64,000 nucleotides of DNA from Mesorhizobium sp. CU3 (GTDB lineage Bacteria; Pseudomonadota; Alphaproteobacteria; Rhizobiales; Rhizobiaceae), in the NCBI RefSeq assembly GCF_006442965.1, contig NZ_VFWX01000001.1:186001-250000 (forward strand), written 5' to 3'. Made by a program: the position numbers and the translations under genes. Below, in pieces: positions 18,252 through 27,244 of this stretch. The first letter of the stretch is position 1; each line of letters starts with the position of its first letter. The notes beneath the pieces are model-generated. The model was not told the DNA's origin. It did not search any database and worked only from the letters and a program-made list of their open reading frames with translations.

Positions 18252-19771
18252 TTGTAGATGAAGCCGACGACGCCGTGGTAGCGACCGGCCGGCTTGTCGG
18301 TCTGCATGGTGCCGTAGACGCGATTGACCTTGCCGAGGAACATGCCGGCGCCGTCGCTCGCAGGATTGAAGTTGTCGTCCGGCTTGGCCAGGTCGTTGCG
18401 CGCCACCGGCCGCGTCAGATAGGGCGTGATGATGATGACGAGCTCGCTCTCGTTGCGCACGAAATCGCGGCTTCGGAACAGCGTGCCGAGCACGGGGATC
18501 TTGGTCAGGCCGGGCAAGCCCGCGACAGCCTGTCTGACATCGTCGCGAACCAGGCCGGCGATCATCATGGAACCACCCGAGGGCAGTTCGACCGTGGTGT
18601 CCGCAAGGCGTTTGCGCAGCGACAGGACATTGGTACCGGGGCTCGTTACGCCAGAGGAAAGCGACACGGATCCTTCGGTTGTCGGCTCGGAAACCGCGGT
18701 TCTGACCTTCAGGCTGATGCGTCCCGGCGACAGCACCACCGGCTGGAACTCCAGGCCGATGCCATACTCGATCTTGTCGACGGTAAAGGTCTTCTGACCC
18801 GTCTGGTTGTCGGTCGACACGTTGCTGGTGACGCCGCTGACCAGGTTGTATTCGCCGCCTACCTTGAACGTGGCCTTCTCGCCGGAAACGGCGGTCAGGG
18901 TCGGTTCGGCCAGCGTCTTCATGACCCCGGACTCTTCCATTGCGTTGATGTAGGCCGTCAGGGATGAGTTGCCGATGTTCAGGCCTGAATTCGACAGCTG
19001 TTTGCCCAGCCCCGTGAAATTGTCGCTGATCGCGCCATAGCTGATGCCGTTGCTGCCGCCGTTGCCAACCATGTTGACGCCGAGCTGCTTCATTACCGAA
19101 CGGCTGACTTCGGCTACGGTCACCTTGAGTGTAACCTGGTCGTCGCCAATGATCTGCAAGAGGTTGACGATCTTGGAGGTGCGGCGTTCCTGGTCGGGGT
19201 TGTTGATGTCGACGCCGCCATTTACCGAACCGCCGGCCGCAGTCTGCGAGTACTGGCCCGTCGTCGCTTCACCGCCGGACACGAAGATGGTCGCGAGGTC
19301 GACGGCGCGCTTGGCATCGAGCGGCGTGTCGACCGTGCCTGTCAGGACAACGTTGTCGTTGAGCAGCTCGACCTTGATCTCAGAGGACGGGATGTAGCGC
19401 TTCAAATAATCTTCCAGCCCGGCGACGTCGCGTTCGACCGCCAGGTCCAGGCTGACGATCTGTTCGCCATTGGGGCCAAAAACGAAGATGTTGGTCTCGC
19501 CGACCGCCTTGCCGAACAGATAGATGCGCCTTGCCGTCCTGGTGACCGCATCGGCGACCGCCGGATTGGCGACAAGGATGTCATAGGCGTCGCTCGGCAG
19601 GTCGATGACCACCGACTTGTTAAGGCCGAGCTTGACGCGCTGCGAGGCAACGGAAGCCGAAACGCCCGCGCTTGCCGCCTTGGCCTCAACAGGGCCAGGC
19701 GCGTCGGCGCCGATCAGGAACAGGCCGATCGCCGCGGCCGCCAGGAAGGCCAGTTTACCGTTCAGCCTCAT
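18248..19771 (-). CDS. cpaC: Tad pilus secretin CpaC (RcpA)
   Basis: This 507-residue protein has a signal peptide (about residues 1-30), a pilus-assembly N-terminal domain (about 45-120), a BON-like region (about 120-200) and a C-terminal secretin domain (about 260-470). It forms the outer-membrane channel of the Tad pilus. Its start overlaps the cpaB stop by four bases and its stop overlaps the cpaD start by four bases, so the three are translationally coupled. Confidence 0.93.
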   Translation of the reverse strand: MRLNGKLAFLAAAAIGLFLIGADAPGPVEAKAASAGVSASVASQRVKLGLNKSVVIDLPSDAYDILVANPAVADAVTRTARRIYLFGKAVGETNIFVFGPNGEQIVSLDLAVERDVAGLEDYLKRYIPSSEIKVELLNDNVVLTGTVDTPLDAKRAVDLATIFVSGGEATTGQYSQTAAGGSVNGGVDINNPDQERRTSKIVNLLQIIGDDQVTLKVTVAEVSRSVMKQLGVNMVGNGGSNGISYGAISDNFTGLGKQLSNSGLNIGNSSLTAYINAMEESGVMKTLAEPTLTAVSGEKATFKVGGEYNLVSGVTSNVSTDNQTGQKTFTVDKIEYGIGLEFQPVVLSPGRISLKVRTAVSEPTTEGSVSLSSGVTSPGTNVLSLRKRLADTTVELPSGGSMMIAGLVRDDVRQAVAGLPGLTKIPVLGTLFRSRDFVRNESELVIIITPYLTRPVARNDLAKPDDNFNPASDGAGMFLGKVNRVYGTMQTDKPAGRYHGVVGFIYK

Positions 19772-20580
19772 TTCCTTGCTCCCACCTCGGAAACCTCGCC
19801 CGACTTGATCAACCGCACCGTGCCGCGGCGACCGTTGCCGCTGACCAGATAGTCGGCCTCGCCGAGATTCTTCTCATGAATGTCCGTGATCGGCCGCAGG
19901 GCCAGCGTCAGGCGGTCCGCCATCTGCTGCGCCACGGTGATGATTTCGGCCTGCTGCGGCGTCAGCTCCAGCGTCGCCGTCTGGCCGACCCTGGTCTTCT
20001 TGCCTTCCTCGTCTTCCTGGATGGTCTGGTCGATGGCCAGGACGCGGATATTCTTGAGGATGGTCTCGGTGTTGAAGCCGCTGCCGCCGTTGCCGGTGTC
20101 GGCGCGCCGGGTCATGATGACGTCGACGAAATCGTTGGGCAGGATGAATCCGCCGGCGGAAGTGTCGGCCGAGATCGCGGTGGCGACGGCGCGCATTCCC
20201 GAAGGCAGGATCGACGACATGAAGCTCTGCCCTTCGCCGACCAGCTTGGAGCGCCGCAACGGCTCGCCGGTGTACATCGCAACGCGCGCCACGGAGCCCT
20301 TGAGCTTTTCGACCGCGTCGGGCTCTGCGGCACGGGTGATGAAATTGGCGTTGACCCCCTCGGCCGGCCATTGCTCCCAACTGATGTTGGAGCCCAGCTG
20401 ACTGCCCATCGGCACGTCGCCGGAAAGCACCAGCACGTCCTGCAGGGCGATTGCCGGCTGCGCGGGCGCATTGACGACCACCTGGGGTGGCGGCGCCACG
20501 ACCATGTTCTTCGCAACATAGCCTGCGCCGCCCGCCGCGACCGCAGCCACGCTTAGAATGATCAATCGGGATGCTGGCAT
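19768..20580 (-). CDS. cpaB: Tad pilus assembly protein CpaB (RcpC)
   Basis: This 270-residue protein has an N-terminal membrane or signal segment (MPASRLIILSVAAVAAGGAG), an SAF domain (about residues 50-110) and the RcpC domain behind it. CpaB acts in the periplasm with the secretin. The frame is open to 20613, but the ATG at 20580 places the hydrophobic segment at the N-terminus and is preferred. It is the first gene of the large minus-strand operon, separated from cpaA by a terminator. Confidence 0.9.
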   Translation of the reverse strand: MPASRLIILSVAAVAAGGAGYVAKNMVVAPPPQVVVNAPAQPAIALQDVLVLSGDVPMGSQLGSNISWEQWPAEGVNANFITRAAEPDAVEKLKGSVARVAMYTGEPLRRSKLVGEGQSFMSSILPSGMRAVATAISADTSAGGFILPNDFVDVIMTRRADTGNGGSGFNTETILKNIRVLAIDQTIQEDEEGKKTRVGQTATLELTPQQAEIITVAQQMADRLTLALRPITDIHEKNLGEADYLVSGNGRRGTVRLIKSGEVSEVGARK

Positions 20581-20679
20581 TCGTCCGAAACCCTTCGCCT
20601 CGTGGCAAACCACCTCGCCAGGCCGGACTTTGCAGCTGCAATCGTCAAAACAAGGTTAATGCAATGCTTACGATCGTGA

Positions 20680-20695
20680 TTAATTTAAGGTTTAC
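20680..20695. promoter_or_regulatory. Weak CtrA-like box upstream of cpaB
   Basis: TTAATTTAAGGTTTAC is one base off TTAA-N7-TTAA. It lies in an AT-rich stretch 100 bases before the cpaB start and on the promoter side of that operon. Confidence 0.35.
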
Positions 20696-20728
20696 TCAAA
20701 TTCGATGGAACGGCCCGCTGCCAACGAA

Positions 20729-20749
20729 AAAGGCGGCACCGCCGCCTTG
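20729..20749 (-). terminator. Intrinsic terminator of cpaA
   Basis: On the minus strand an 8-bp stem AAGGCGGC / GCCGCCTT with a three-base loop runs into TTTTTCG. It is 31 bases after the cpaA stop and separates cpaA from cpaB. Confidence 0.8.
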
Positions 20750-20779
20750 CAGGACCGCCAGATAGGATATTGCCGTGCG

Positions 20780-21298
20780 CTAGGCGGCGAGCCGTTCCAG
20801 CGCCCAGATCATCAGCGGCGAATCCGGAAAGGTGATCAGTCCGCCGAGCCCGAGCGCTATGCCATAGGGGACGCCGACCTTCTCGTCGGCAAAATGGCGC
20901 AGGAAGCGGCTGTGGCCGGTGTAAACCGACAGCGGCGATTTCCTGTAAACAAGAATTGCAAGGGTGAGCATGCCGCCGATGAAGGTCGACATCACCAGAT
21001 ATCCGAGAAGGTTGACGTTGAGACCCATCCAGACGGCCGTGGCGGCCAGAAGCTTGGCATCGCCGCCGCCCATGCCGCCCAGCGCAAAAAGGCCGAATGT
21101 CACGGCAAGCACAAGACCGCCGGCCGCGAAGTGCCAGCCGTAGCTCCCCCAATCCATGCCGGTAAGCGGGGCGACCACGGCAAAGGTCGCCAGCAACAGT
21201 ACGGGCACGCGGTTGGCGATCGTCATCGAAAGCGTGTCGGAGATAGCCGCATACAGCATGCAGAAAGGGAAGACGACGAAGATGACAGCTTCGATCAT
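20780..21298 (-). CDS. cpaA: Prepilin peptidase CpaA (A24)
   Basis: This 172-residue membrane aspartyl protease belongs to the A24 prepilin peptidase family, in the short form typical of Tad systems. The two catalytic Asp residues are D21 (AISDTLSM) and D80 in the GGGD motif. Five or six membrane segments are visible. It should cleave the Flp prepilin and the TadE-like pseudopilins. It is flanked by the flp terminator upstream and its own terminator downstream. Confidence 0.92.
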   Translation of the reverse strand: MIEAVIFVVFPFCMLYAAISDTLSMTIANRVPVLLLATFAVVAPLTGMDWGSYGWHFAAGGLVLAVTFGLFALGGMGGGDAKLLAATAVWMGLNVNLLGYLVMSTFIGGMLTLAILVYRKSPLSVYTGHSRFLRHFADEKVGVPYGIALGLGGLITFPDSPLMIWALERLAA

Positions 21299-21444
21299 GG
21301 ACGCGGCGCCTGCGATAAAATCCGGCCGTCAGATTAGCCAGGTTCGATTAACGATTGATGAGGTTGGTCGCCGTTGACGGAATGGACCCCGGGAAACATT
21401 CTACCGCTTTGGAGATGCGTCCGTCCGGCTCCGTCCAAAATACA

Positions 21445-21470
21445 GAAGGGCCGCTCGATGGCGGCCCTTC
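21445..21470 (-). terminator. Terminator of flp
   Basis: A 10-bp stem GAAGGGCCGC / GCGGCCCTTC with a six-base loop lies 31 bases after the flp stop on the minus strand. The following bases are TGTATTTT. It would let flp be transcribed far more than cpaA downstream. Confidence 0.75.
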
Positions 21471-21501
21471 ATTGTTTAAATAGGCGACTTGCCTACCGCG
21501 C

Positions 21502-21678
21502 TTAGCCGCCAGCGCCGTTGAGGGTATTGGCAATGTTCTGGAACTTGGCGTTCAGGGCAGTGCCGAGCGCGCTGGCGCCGACCATGATGGCGAGCGCGAT
21601 GAGAGCGGCGATCAGACCGTATTCGATGGCGGTCGCGCCGGATTCGTCCTTCACGAAACGTGCAACGAGATTAGACAT
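21502..21678 (-). CDS. flp: Flp-type major pilin
   Basis: This 58-residue prepilin starts MSNLVARFVKDESG and continues ATAIEYGLIAALIALAIM. The G/ATAIEY junction is the prepilin cleavage site, with the conserved Glu five residues after it and the Flp-motif Tyr next to it. The mature protein is about 44 residues, nearly all hydrophobic helix plus a short tail NTLNGAGG, as is normal for Flp pilins. It has its own terminator and a 347-base upstream region shared with the secretin N-domain gene. Confidence 0.95.
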   Translation of the reverse strand: MSNLVARFVKDESGATAIEYGLIAALIALAIMVGASALGTALNAKFQNIANTLNGAGG

Positions 21679-22025
21679 TCGAGAGCTCCTACTCCACGTG
21701 TTACAGCACTTCCGTCAACTTCTCTTGCGGTTGATCGGAATACAGCCAATCTAGGGAGAAGCCGTTTCAATCGGCTTAATAAACAGCCTTACCGATTCCT
21801 TTCCCGTGGCGAACCCTTTGCGTGGTTAACTACCGCCTAAATGCCGACGATTGGGCAGGAAACCCGGGAAACCGCCGCATCGTGCAATATTGCTAAAATG
21901 GCATGTGCGCTGACGAATGACGCGCGAGGCGAGACAGATCCTTATCGAGGCTACGTATGGCTTAACCGTTGGTTCACCAATCTCGTTCATGTTCCGTTGA
22001 AGAATCTGCCGTCCGGAGCGCCTCA
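21679..22025. promoter_or_regulatory. Divergent control region between flp and the secretin N-domain gene
   Basis: No gene is seen in these 347 bases. They hold a CtrA-like TTAA-N7-CTAA at 21826-21840, a plus-strand TGGC-N7-TTGC match to the sigma-54 -24/-12 spacing at 21807-21821, and an inverted AATCGG / CCGATT pair near 21761-21797. The motifs are visible; their use is inference. Confidence 0.45.
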
Positions 22026-22442
22026 ATGACCCTGTCGAGATTTCCAGTTGCCATGCTGCTGGCGACCGCTGCCCTCGTCATGCCAGCCAAGGCCGGCGCG
22101 GGCATCGAAGTCACCATGAATCAGGCAAAGATCGTCAAATTGTCACGCGCGGCCGACACGGTCGTCGTCGGCAATCCGGCCATCGCCGACGCTTCGGTGC
22201 AGGATGCCTCGACGATCGTTCTTACCGGAAAGGGCTTTGGCGTCACCAATCTGGTGGTGCTCGACACGGACGGCAGCCCGATCATCGACGAACAGGTGAC
22301 CGTGGTACGACAGGCGGCGTCTTCCATTCGCATCTACAGGCGCGCCGACGTCCAGACGATGTCCTGCACGCCCTATTGCGAAAGCGCGTACAAGACCGAA
22401 GCCGAGAAAGCGTCCGAAACCGAAATGAACACTTCCCACTAG
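22026..22442 (+). CDS. Stand-alone pilus-assembly (secretin) N-terminal domain protein
   Basis: This 138-residue protein has a signal peptide (about residues 1-26) and then a single domain (about 27-100) that resembles the N-terminal domain of the CpaC secretin in this same locus: both have a hydrophobic strand, an NPA(I/V)AD motif, a GK-x6-TN motif and a conserved aspartate- or asparagine-glycine turn. No BON or secretin domain follows. The tail has two cysteines (SCTPYC) that may form a disulfide. It leads a plus-strand group with two TadE-like genes. It may act as a periplasmic or outer-membrane partner of CpaC; this is inference. The ATG at 22026 places the signal peptide correctly. Confidence 0.8.
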   Translation: MTLSRFPVAMLLATAALVMPAKAGAGIEVTMNQAKIVKLSRAADTVVVGNPAIADASVQDASTIVLTGKGFGVTNLVVLDTDGSPIIDEQVTVVRQAASSIRIYRRADVQTMSCTPYCESAYKTEAEKASETEMNTSH

Positions 22443-22547
22443 ATCGGGATCGCGCCCTGGTGCATGTCGCTCGGAAGTGCGCAGCTGTTCCGAACCCGCT
22501 TCAACACGACGCGCTTCGAGCAAAACACGCTGCCAATCCTGCGGGTG

Positions 22548-22562
22548 TTAAAGACAGGTTAA
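22548..22562. promoter_or_regulatory. Consensus CtrA box upstream of tadE-like genes
   Basis: TTAAAGACAGGTTAA is a full match to TTAA-N7-TTAA, 99 bases before the first TadE-like gene. At this GC content a perfect match is rare by chance, and its intergenic place in a pilus locus makes it credible. Confidence 0.6.
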
Positions 22563-22660
22563 ATGACGTTCGACGAATTTAACGATCATCCAAACCGGAA
22601 CTCAATTGGTTTTCGCTAACGTTGCCGCCGGTACTGCAAAGCGATCGGCAGGAACGCAAA

Positions 22661-23254
22661 ATGAGCATGGACCCGACATCCGGCGAAGGCATAGGCAACA
22701 GGGCACCCCTGAAACCCCGCCCTGGCTTCTTCAGCGACAAACGCGGCGGCACGGCTATTGAATTCGGGTTGCTGGCCATCCCGTTCGCGCTGCTCGTATT
22801 CGCCATCCTCGAAAGCTGCATCTCGTTTGCAGGCCAGGAGGTGATGGCCAATGCGACCGATGACGTGGCCCGTCAGTTGCGGACCGGGCAGCTCCAGCAG
22901 AACAACGTCAATATGGACTCGATCAAAACGGCGATCTGCAACCGCCTGCAGATCATAGTCGCCAATGGCTGTCCCGGTCTGTTCGTCGATTTGCGCGAGT
23001 ATACGAGTTTTGCCGACGCCGCCACCGCAGGCTTCACGATTGTGGGCAACAATATCCAGTTGACGCAAGGTGGGAGCAACATGACCTTCCAGGCCAAACC
23101 AGGGTTGGCGGAATCCATCAACATGCTGAGGGTGTTCTACAAGTGGCCGGTGATGACGAACATCCTGGAAAAGCAGATGCAGAGTTTCCCGGACGGTACC
23201 ACGCTGCATTTTGCCTCCGTGACCTGGCAGAGCGAACCATTCAACGACAATTGA
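22661..23254 (+). CDS. TadE-like pseudopilin
   Basis: This 197-residue protein has a basic N-terminus, then RGGTAIEFGLLAIPFALLVF around residues 29-48. This is the TadE pseudopilin signature: an RxG-type cleavage site, a glutamate shortly after it, and a hydrophobic helix. The rest is periplasmic, with cysteines in ESCISF and around CNRLQ and GCPG. It is predicted to be processed by CpaA and to join the Tad machine as a minor pilin. The frame is open from 22622; the ATG at 22661 with an upstream GGAACG is preferred. Confidence 0.85.
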   Translation: MSMDPTSGEGIGNRAPLKPRPGFFSDKRGGTAIEFGLLAIPFALLVFAILESCISFAGQEVMANATDDVARQLRTGQLQQNNVNMDSIKTAICNRLQIIVANGCPGLFVDLREYTSFADAATAGFTIVGNNIQLTQGGSNMTFQAKPGLAESINMLRVFYKWPVMTNILEKQMQSFPDGTTLHFASVTWQSEPFNDN

Positions 23255-23293
23255 TACCGGTGGACGGCCGCGACAGCGGCCCGGAGGATTAGG

Positions 23294-23920
23294 ATGTATC
23301 GTGCGGGGGCACATTCGGGATTTTCGGCCATTGTCGCGAGAGCGCGGCGATTTGGCCACGATCGCCGCGGCGTCGCGGCCATCGAGTTTGCGTTCATCGT
23401 GCCTGTGCTGCTCGTCATGTATTTCATCACGATGGAAGCCTCGCAGGCCATCGAAACAAGCAAGAAGGTCAGCCGAATCGGCAGCATGGTGGCCGACCTG
23501 GTCACGCAACAGCAGACCGTCGTGAAGGCGAACCTCGAAGCGATGATGAAGATCGGGTCCACGACGCTTCTGCCCTACAACCGCTCGACGCCGAAGATCA
23601 TCATCACCGCGATTCAGATCACGGACGAGACGGCGCCGAGAGTTCTGGTCGCATGGTCGCGCAAGCTGGTGGGCAGCACCTACAGCGTCGATGCCGCGGC
23701 CGGCACCACGACAACCGTTCCGTCGACGCTCAACATTCGCAACACTTTCCTGATCCGCGTGGAAAGCGACCTTGCCTACACGCCGGTCATCGCCTGGGAC
23801 GGGCAGTCCAACCAGCAGAAAGCGCTTGGATTGCTGTCGACCTTCAGCAACATATCGATGAGCGAGACTTATTATCTCAGGCCTCGCCGTAGCACGACGA
23901 TACCCTGTAGCGACTGCTGA
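23294..23920 (+). CDS. TadE/TadF-like pseudopilin
   Basis: This 208-residue protein has DRRGVAAIEFAFIVPVLLVMYF near residues 23-44, the TadE/TadF pseudopilin signature, and a periplasmic C-terminal domain ending in CSDC. It begins 39 bases after the first TadE-like gene with GGAGG-like spacing (GGAGGATTAGG), so the two are a pair. It is too short to contain the von Willebrand A domain of a TadG. No third pseudopilin gene follows. Confidence 0.85.
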   Translation: MYRAGAHSGFSAIVARARRFGHDRRGVAAIEFAFIVPVLLVMYFITMEASQAIETSKKVSRIGSMVADLVTQQQTVVKANLEAMMKIGSTTLLPYNRSTPKIIITAIQITDETAPRVLVAWSRKLVGSTYSVDAAAGTTTTVPSTLNIRNTFLIRVESDLAYTPVIAWDGQSNQQKALGLLSTFSNISMSETYYLRPRRSTTIPCSDC

Positions 23921-23942
23921 CGGTCATTCCCGGGTGGTGAAA

Positions 23943-23967
23943 TTCGCCGCCTCACGGAAACGGCGAA
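23943..23967. terminator. Possible terminator hairpin after the pseudopilin pair
   Basis: TTCGCCG and CGGCGAA form a 7-bp stem with an 11-base loop 22 bases after the stop at 23920. There is no T-run, so it may be Rho-assisted or only an RNA end. It lies between convergent genes. Confidence 0.4.
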
Positions 23968-24016
23968 CTGACACAACCACCGACGGAAAACCACTCACAC
24001 TTTTCTTGGAATTGCC

Positions 24017-24937
24017 TTAGCCGCCAGATGCGCGCTGAACAATGGCAAGGGCCATGGCGTAATCGCTGGGCGCGGCCGGCACAAAGCCTCCGGAATGCGC
24101 CGCCTCCAGCAGATCGTAGACGTCAGGCGTCTGGGATTTGAGATTGGTCAGGAAGACGGTCAACCGGCGCTTTGCCTCGGGATCGAGATCGCTGCGGACA
24201 GCATGCGGGCCGTAGCGCAGCAGGCCCGAGGTCCATAGCACGCGCAGCGACGTGTTCGGGATGCCGAAAGCTTCCAACCTTGCGATGGTGCCACCCGAAC
24301 CAGTTGGCTGACCATCCGCATTGGCGGGTTCCCAGCCGAACAGAGCGTCGGCCTCGCCGTCGCCCAGCATCGTCTCGGCTGCGGTGGCGGTGGCGGCGCG
24401 CGCCAGGAACGGCGATCCTTCCGCTATCTTGACGCCTTCGGCCGACAGCCCGGTGAGCGGCAGCAGCGCCCCGCCGACATTCTCGACGGGGGCGATCGCG
24501 ATCCGATGTGCGGCCATGGCGCCAAGGTCCGGCAGCCTGCCGTCGCGGGTCACCAGCACGGAGCGGATGCCGACGGCGCCGTCGGCATCGACCGGCGCGA
24601 CCAGCGGCTCGACGCAACCGCAGCGTTCCAAGGCCGTCGCATAAGCGAGCGCCGTATAGATCGCATATTGCACGCGGCCGCTCGCCTGCGCCTCGATCAA
24701 TGTCGCATAGTCGCGGGCAACGACGAATTCGACCTTCATGCCGAGCGCGTTGGTATAGGCCTCCGTCAGGCGCGCCAGACCCGGGACCGTGTTGCCGCCG
24801 CCCGGCTCCGCAACGATGCCGATGCGGAAGACGCCGATGTCTTCGCGCCAGTCGGCACGCGCCGGCCAGCATGCCGCCAGGACGGCGAGCGCCGCCGCGC
24901 AACCCTTTACTGCCGCGGTTTTGCCGCGTCCCGCCAT
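24017..24937 (-). CDS. PhnD-like periplasmic substrate-binding protein, orphan
   Basis: This 306-residue protein has a signal peptide (about residues 1-29, ending PARAD) and the PhnD-type phosphate/phosphite/phosphonate binding-protein fold, with FRIGIVAEPGG at the start and an ARDYATLIEA segment in the first lobe. No permease or ATPase gene is next to it, so it is not an ordinary ABC operon. Similar orphan proteins sometimes act with sensor proteins. The substrate cannot be told from sequence. The ATG at 24937 gives the signal peptide; longer in-frame starts would put 56 extra residues before it. Confidence 0.75.
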   Translation of the reverse strand: MAGRGKTAAVKGCAAALAVLAACWPARADWREDIGVFRIGIVAEPGGGNTVPGLARLTEAYTNALGMKVEFVVARDYATLIEAQASGRVQYAIYTALAYATALERCGCVEPLVAPVDADGAVGIRSVLVTRDGRLPDLGAMAAHRIAIAPVENVGGALLPLTGLSAEGVKIAEGSPFLARAATATAAETMLGDGEADALFGWEPANADGQPTGSGGTIARLEAFGIPNTSLRVLWTSGLLRYGPHAVRSDLDPEAKRRLTVFLTNLKSQTPDVYDLLEAAHSGGFVPAAPSDYAMALAIVQRASGG

Positions 24938-25064
24938 CCGTCGCTCCAGCCAAGATCGGTTGCGGCCCAATATGAAGCCAAGCCGTTGCGGTTTGGTTTC
25001 CGATTTGCCAATGCCGCCGGCGAACCTTATGTCTGGCTCTCCAGACTGGCAACGATGACACAAA

Positions 25065-26321
25065 ATGGCGCGCGCTTTCCTGTTCGTTCTCGATTCCTTC
25101 GGCATCGGCGGCGCGGCCGATGCCGAGCGTTACGGCGATGCCGGAGCCGACACTTTCGGGCACATCCTGCGAGCCTGCGCCGAGGGACGCGCCGATCGGG
25201 AGGGCCTGCGCGAAGGACCGCTTGCCGTGCCCAACATGATGTCGCTCGGGCTTGGCCGGGCGTCGCAGGCTGCAACAGGATCGAAGCCCGACATCGATGC
25301 GCCGTTGCTCGCTTCTTCCTTCCAAGGCGCGGCCCAGGAAGTGTCGAGCGGCAAGGATACGCCTTCCGGCCACTGGGAGATCGCTGGCCTGCCGGTGCGT
25401 TTCGACTGGGGCTATTTTCCCGACACGGTGCCGGCCTTCCCCGCCGACCTGACGCAAGCGATCATCCGCCAAGGCAAGGTGCCGGGCATCCTCGGCGATT
25501 GCCACGCGCCGGGAACCGAGATCATCGAGCGCTTCGGCGAGGAGCATATCCTGACAGGCAAGCCGATCTGCTATACGTCGGTCGATTCCGTGCTGCAGAT
25601 CGCCGCGCATGAAACGCATTTCGGGCTGGAGCGGCTTTACGAGCTCTGCCTGACGGTGCGCCGGCTGGTCGACCCGCTGAAAATCGGGCGGGTGATCGCA
25701 CGGCCCTTCGTCGGCGAGACGCTGCCCACATTCCAGCGCACCCACAACCGCCGCGACTACGCCGTGCCGCCGCCGGAGCCGACCCTGCTCGACCGGCTGA
25801 CGGAACGCGGCAGCAAGGTGATCGCCGTCGGCAAGATCGGCGACATATTCGCCCATCGCGGCATCTCGGAAGTCCGCAAGGCGGGCGGCAACATGGCGAT
25901 GTTCGACAAGGCGCTCGGCGCCATGGACGATGCCGGCGAAGGCGACCTGGTCTTTGCCAATTTCGTCGATTTCGACACCGAATTCGGCCACCGGCGCGAT
26001 GTCGCCGGTTACGCGGCGGCGCTGGAAGAATTCGACCGGCGGCTGCCGGAGGCGCTTGCCCGCCTCCGGCCGGGCGACCTTCTGATGCTCACCGCCGACC
26101 ACGGCAACGATCCAACCTGGCGCGGCACCGACCACACGCGCGAGCGCGTTCCGATCATCGGCATCGCGCCCGGCCTGAGGGGCGGCGACATCGGGCTGCG
26201 TCCGACTTTCGCGGATATGGGGGAAACGGTCGCCGAACATCTCGGGCTGGCGCCCGGCCGCAACGGCGCCTCCTTCCTTACAGCTATAGGTGGCCTTGCG
26301 ACGATAGGTGACCATGCCTGA
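25065..26321 (+). CDS. deoB: Phosphopentomutase
   Basis: This 418-residue protein has the full DeoB layout: the metal-binding start [16 protein letters not shown], the conserved central [10 protein letters not shown] with the catalytic Thr, and the C-terminal [18 protein letters not shown] metal site. It interconverts ribose-1- and ribose-5-phosphate (and the deoxy forms) in nucleoside salvage. It is divergent from the PhnD-like gene with 127 bases between. Its 3' end overlaps mutM by eight bases. Confidence 0.96.
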   Translation: MARAFLFVLDSFGIGGAADAERYGDAGADTFGHILRACAEGRADREGLREGPLAVPNMMSLGLGRASQAATGSKPDIDAPLLASSFQGAAQEVSSGKDTPSGHWEIAGLPVRFDWGYFPDTVPAFPADLTQAIIRQGKVPGILGDCHAPGTEIIERFGEEHILTGKPICYTSVDSVLQIAAHETHFGLERLYELCLTVRRLVDPLKIGRVIARPFVGETLPTFQRTHNRRDYAVPPPEPTLLDRLTERGSKVIAVGKIGDIFAHRGISEVRKAGGNMAMFDKALGAMDDAGEGDLVFANFVDFDTEFGHRRDVAGYAAALEEFDRRLPEALARLRPGDLLMLTADHGNDPTWRGTDHTRERVPIIGIAPGLRGGDIGLRPTFADMGETVAEHLGLAPGRNGASFLTAIGGLATIGDHA

Positions 26322-27204
26322 ATTGCCCGAAGTCGAGACGGTCCGACGCGGACTGCAGCCGGTCCTGGAAGGCGCGCGACTGGTCCATGTCGAGGCGCGC
26401 CGGCCCGACCTGCGCTTTCCCTTTCCGGAACGCTTTGCGAAGCGCCTGACCGGCCGGACCGTAACGGCGCTCGGGCGGCGGGCAAAATACCTGACCATGC
26501 ATATGGATGAAGGCCCGGTATTGATCTGCCATCTCGGCATGTCGGGTTCTTTCCGCATCGAGACCGCCGATGCCGACGACGTGCCCGGCGCTTTCCATCA
26601 CGAGCGTTCGAAAAGCGCGGCGCACGACCATGTCGTGTTCGACGTCGTCTCGGCCAAGGGCGAACGCGCCCGCGTCGTCTTCAACGACCCGCGCCGCTTC
26701 GGTTTCATGCTGTTTGCCGAAGGCGCGCCGGACACGCATCCGATGCTTGCCGGGCTCGGCGTCGAACCGACCGGCAATGCGCTTGACGGGGCCATGCTCG
26801 CTTCGCTGCTCAAGGACCGTAGATCGCCGCTCAAGGCCGCCCTACTCGACCAGCGGCTCATCGCCGGGCTCGGCAACATCTATGTCTCGGAGGCGCTGTG
26901 GCGCGCCGGCCTGTCACCGCTACGCGAGGCCGGCACCATTGCCGGCTCGACCAAAAAGGCGAAGCAGCAAAGCGAAGATCTGGCGCAAGCGATTCGCTCG
27001 GTGATCGCCGACGCGATCGCCGCCGGCGGATCCTCGCTGCGCGACTATGTCCATACCGACGGATCGCTCGGCTATTTCCAGCATTCCTTCGCGGTCTATG
27101 ATCGCGAGGGCGAGTCCTGCCCGAAGCCCGGCTGTCGCGGCCATATCGAACGCATCGTGCAATCGGGCCGCTCGACCTTCTATTGCCGGACCTGTCAGCG
27201 GTGA
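26314..27204 (+). CDS. mutM: Formamidopyrimidine-DNA glycosylase
   Basis: This 296-residue protein starts [14 protein letters not shown], with catalytic P2 and E3, has the H2TH region around residues 165-230, and ends in a zinc finger with two pairs of Cys (CPKPGC and CRTC). It removes oxidised purines such as 8-oxoguanine. The ATG at 26314 must be the start, since Pro2 is the catalytic residue after Met removal. It overlaps deoB by eight bases in another frame. Confidence 0.97.
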   Translation: MPELPEVETVRRGLQPVLEGARLVHVEARRPDLRFPFPERFAKRLTGRTVTALGRRAKYLTMHMDEGPVLICHLGMSGSFRIETADADDVPGAFHHERSKSAAHDHVVFDVVSAKGERARVVFNDPRRFGFMLFAEGAPDTHPMLAGLGVEPTGNALDGAMLASLLKDRRSPLKAALLDQRLIAGLGNIYVSEALWRAGLSPLREAGTIAGSTKKAKQQSEDLAQAIRSVIADAIAAGGSSLRDYVHTDGSLGYFQHSFAVYDREGESCPKPGCRGHIERIVQSGRSTFYCRTCQR

Positions 27205-27244
27205 GTTAGACCGATCTCCTCAATCGGAACGAGGAGACGCAGCC

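Noticed and set aside
24123..26558. An 811-residue minus-strand frame across the PhnD-like, deoB and mutM genes
   Set aside because: It conflicts with three well-supported genes and shows no domain.
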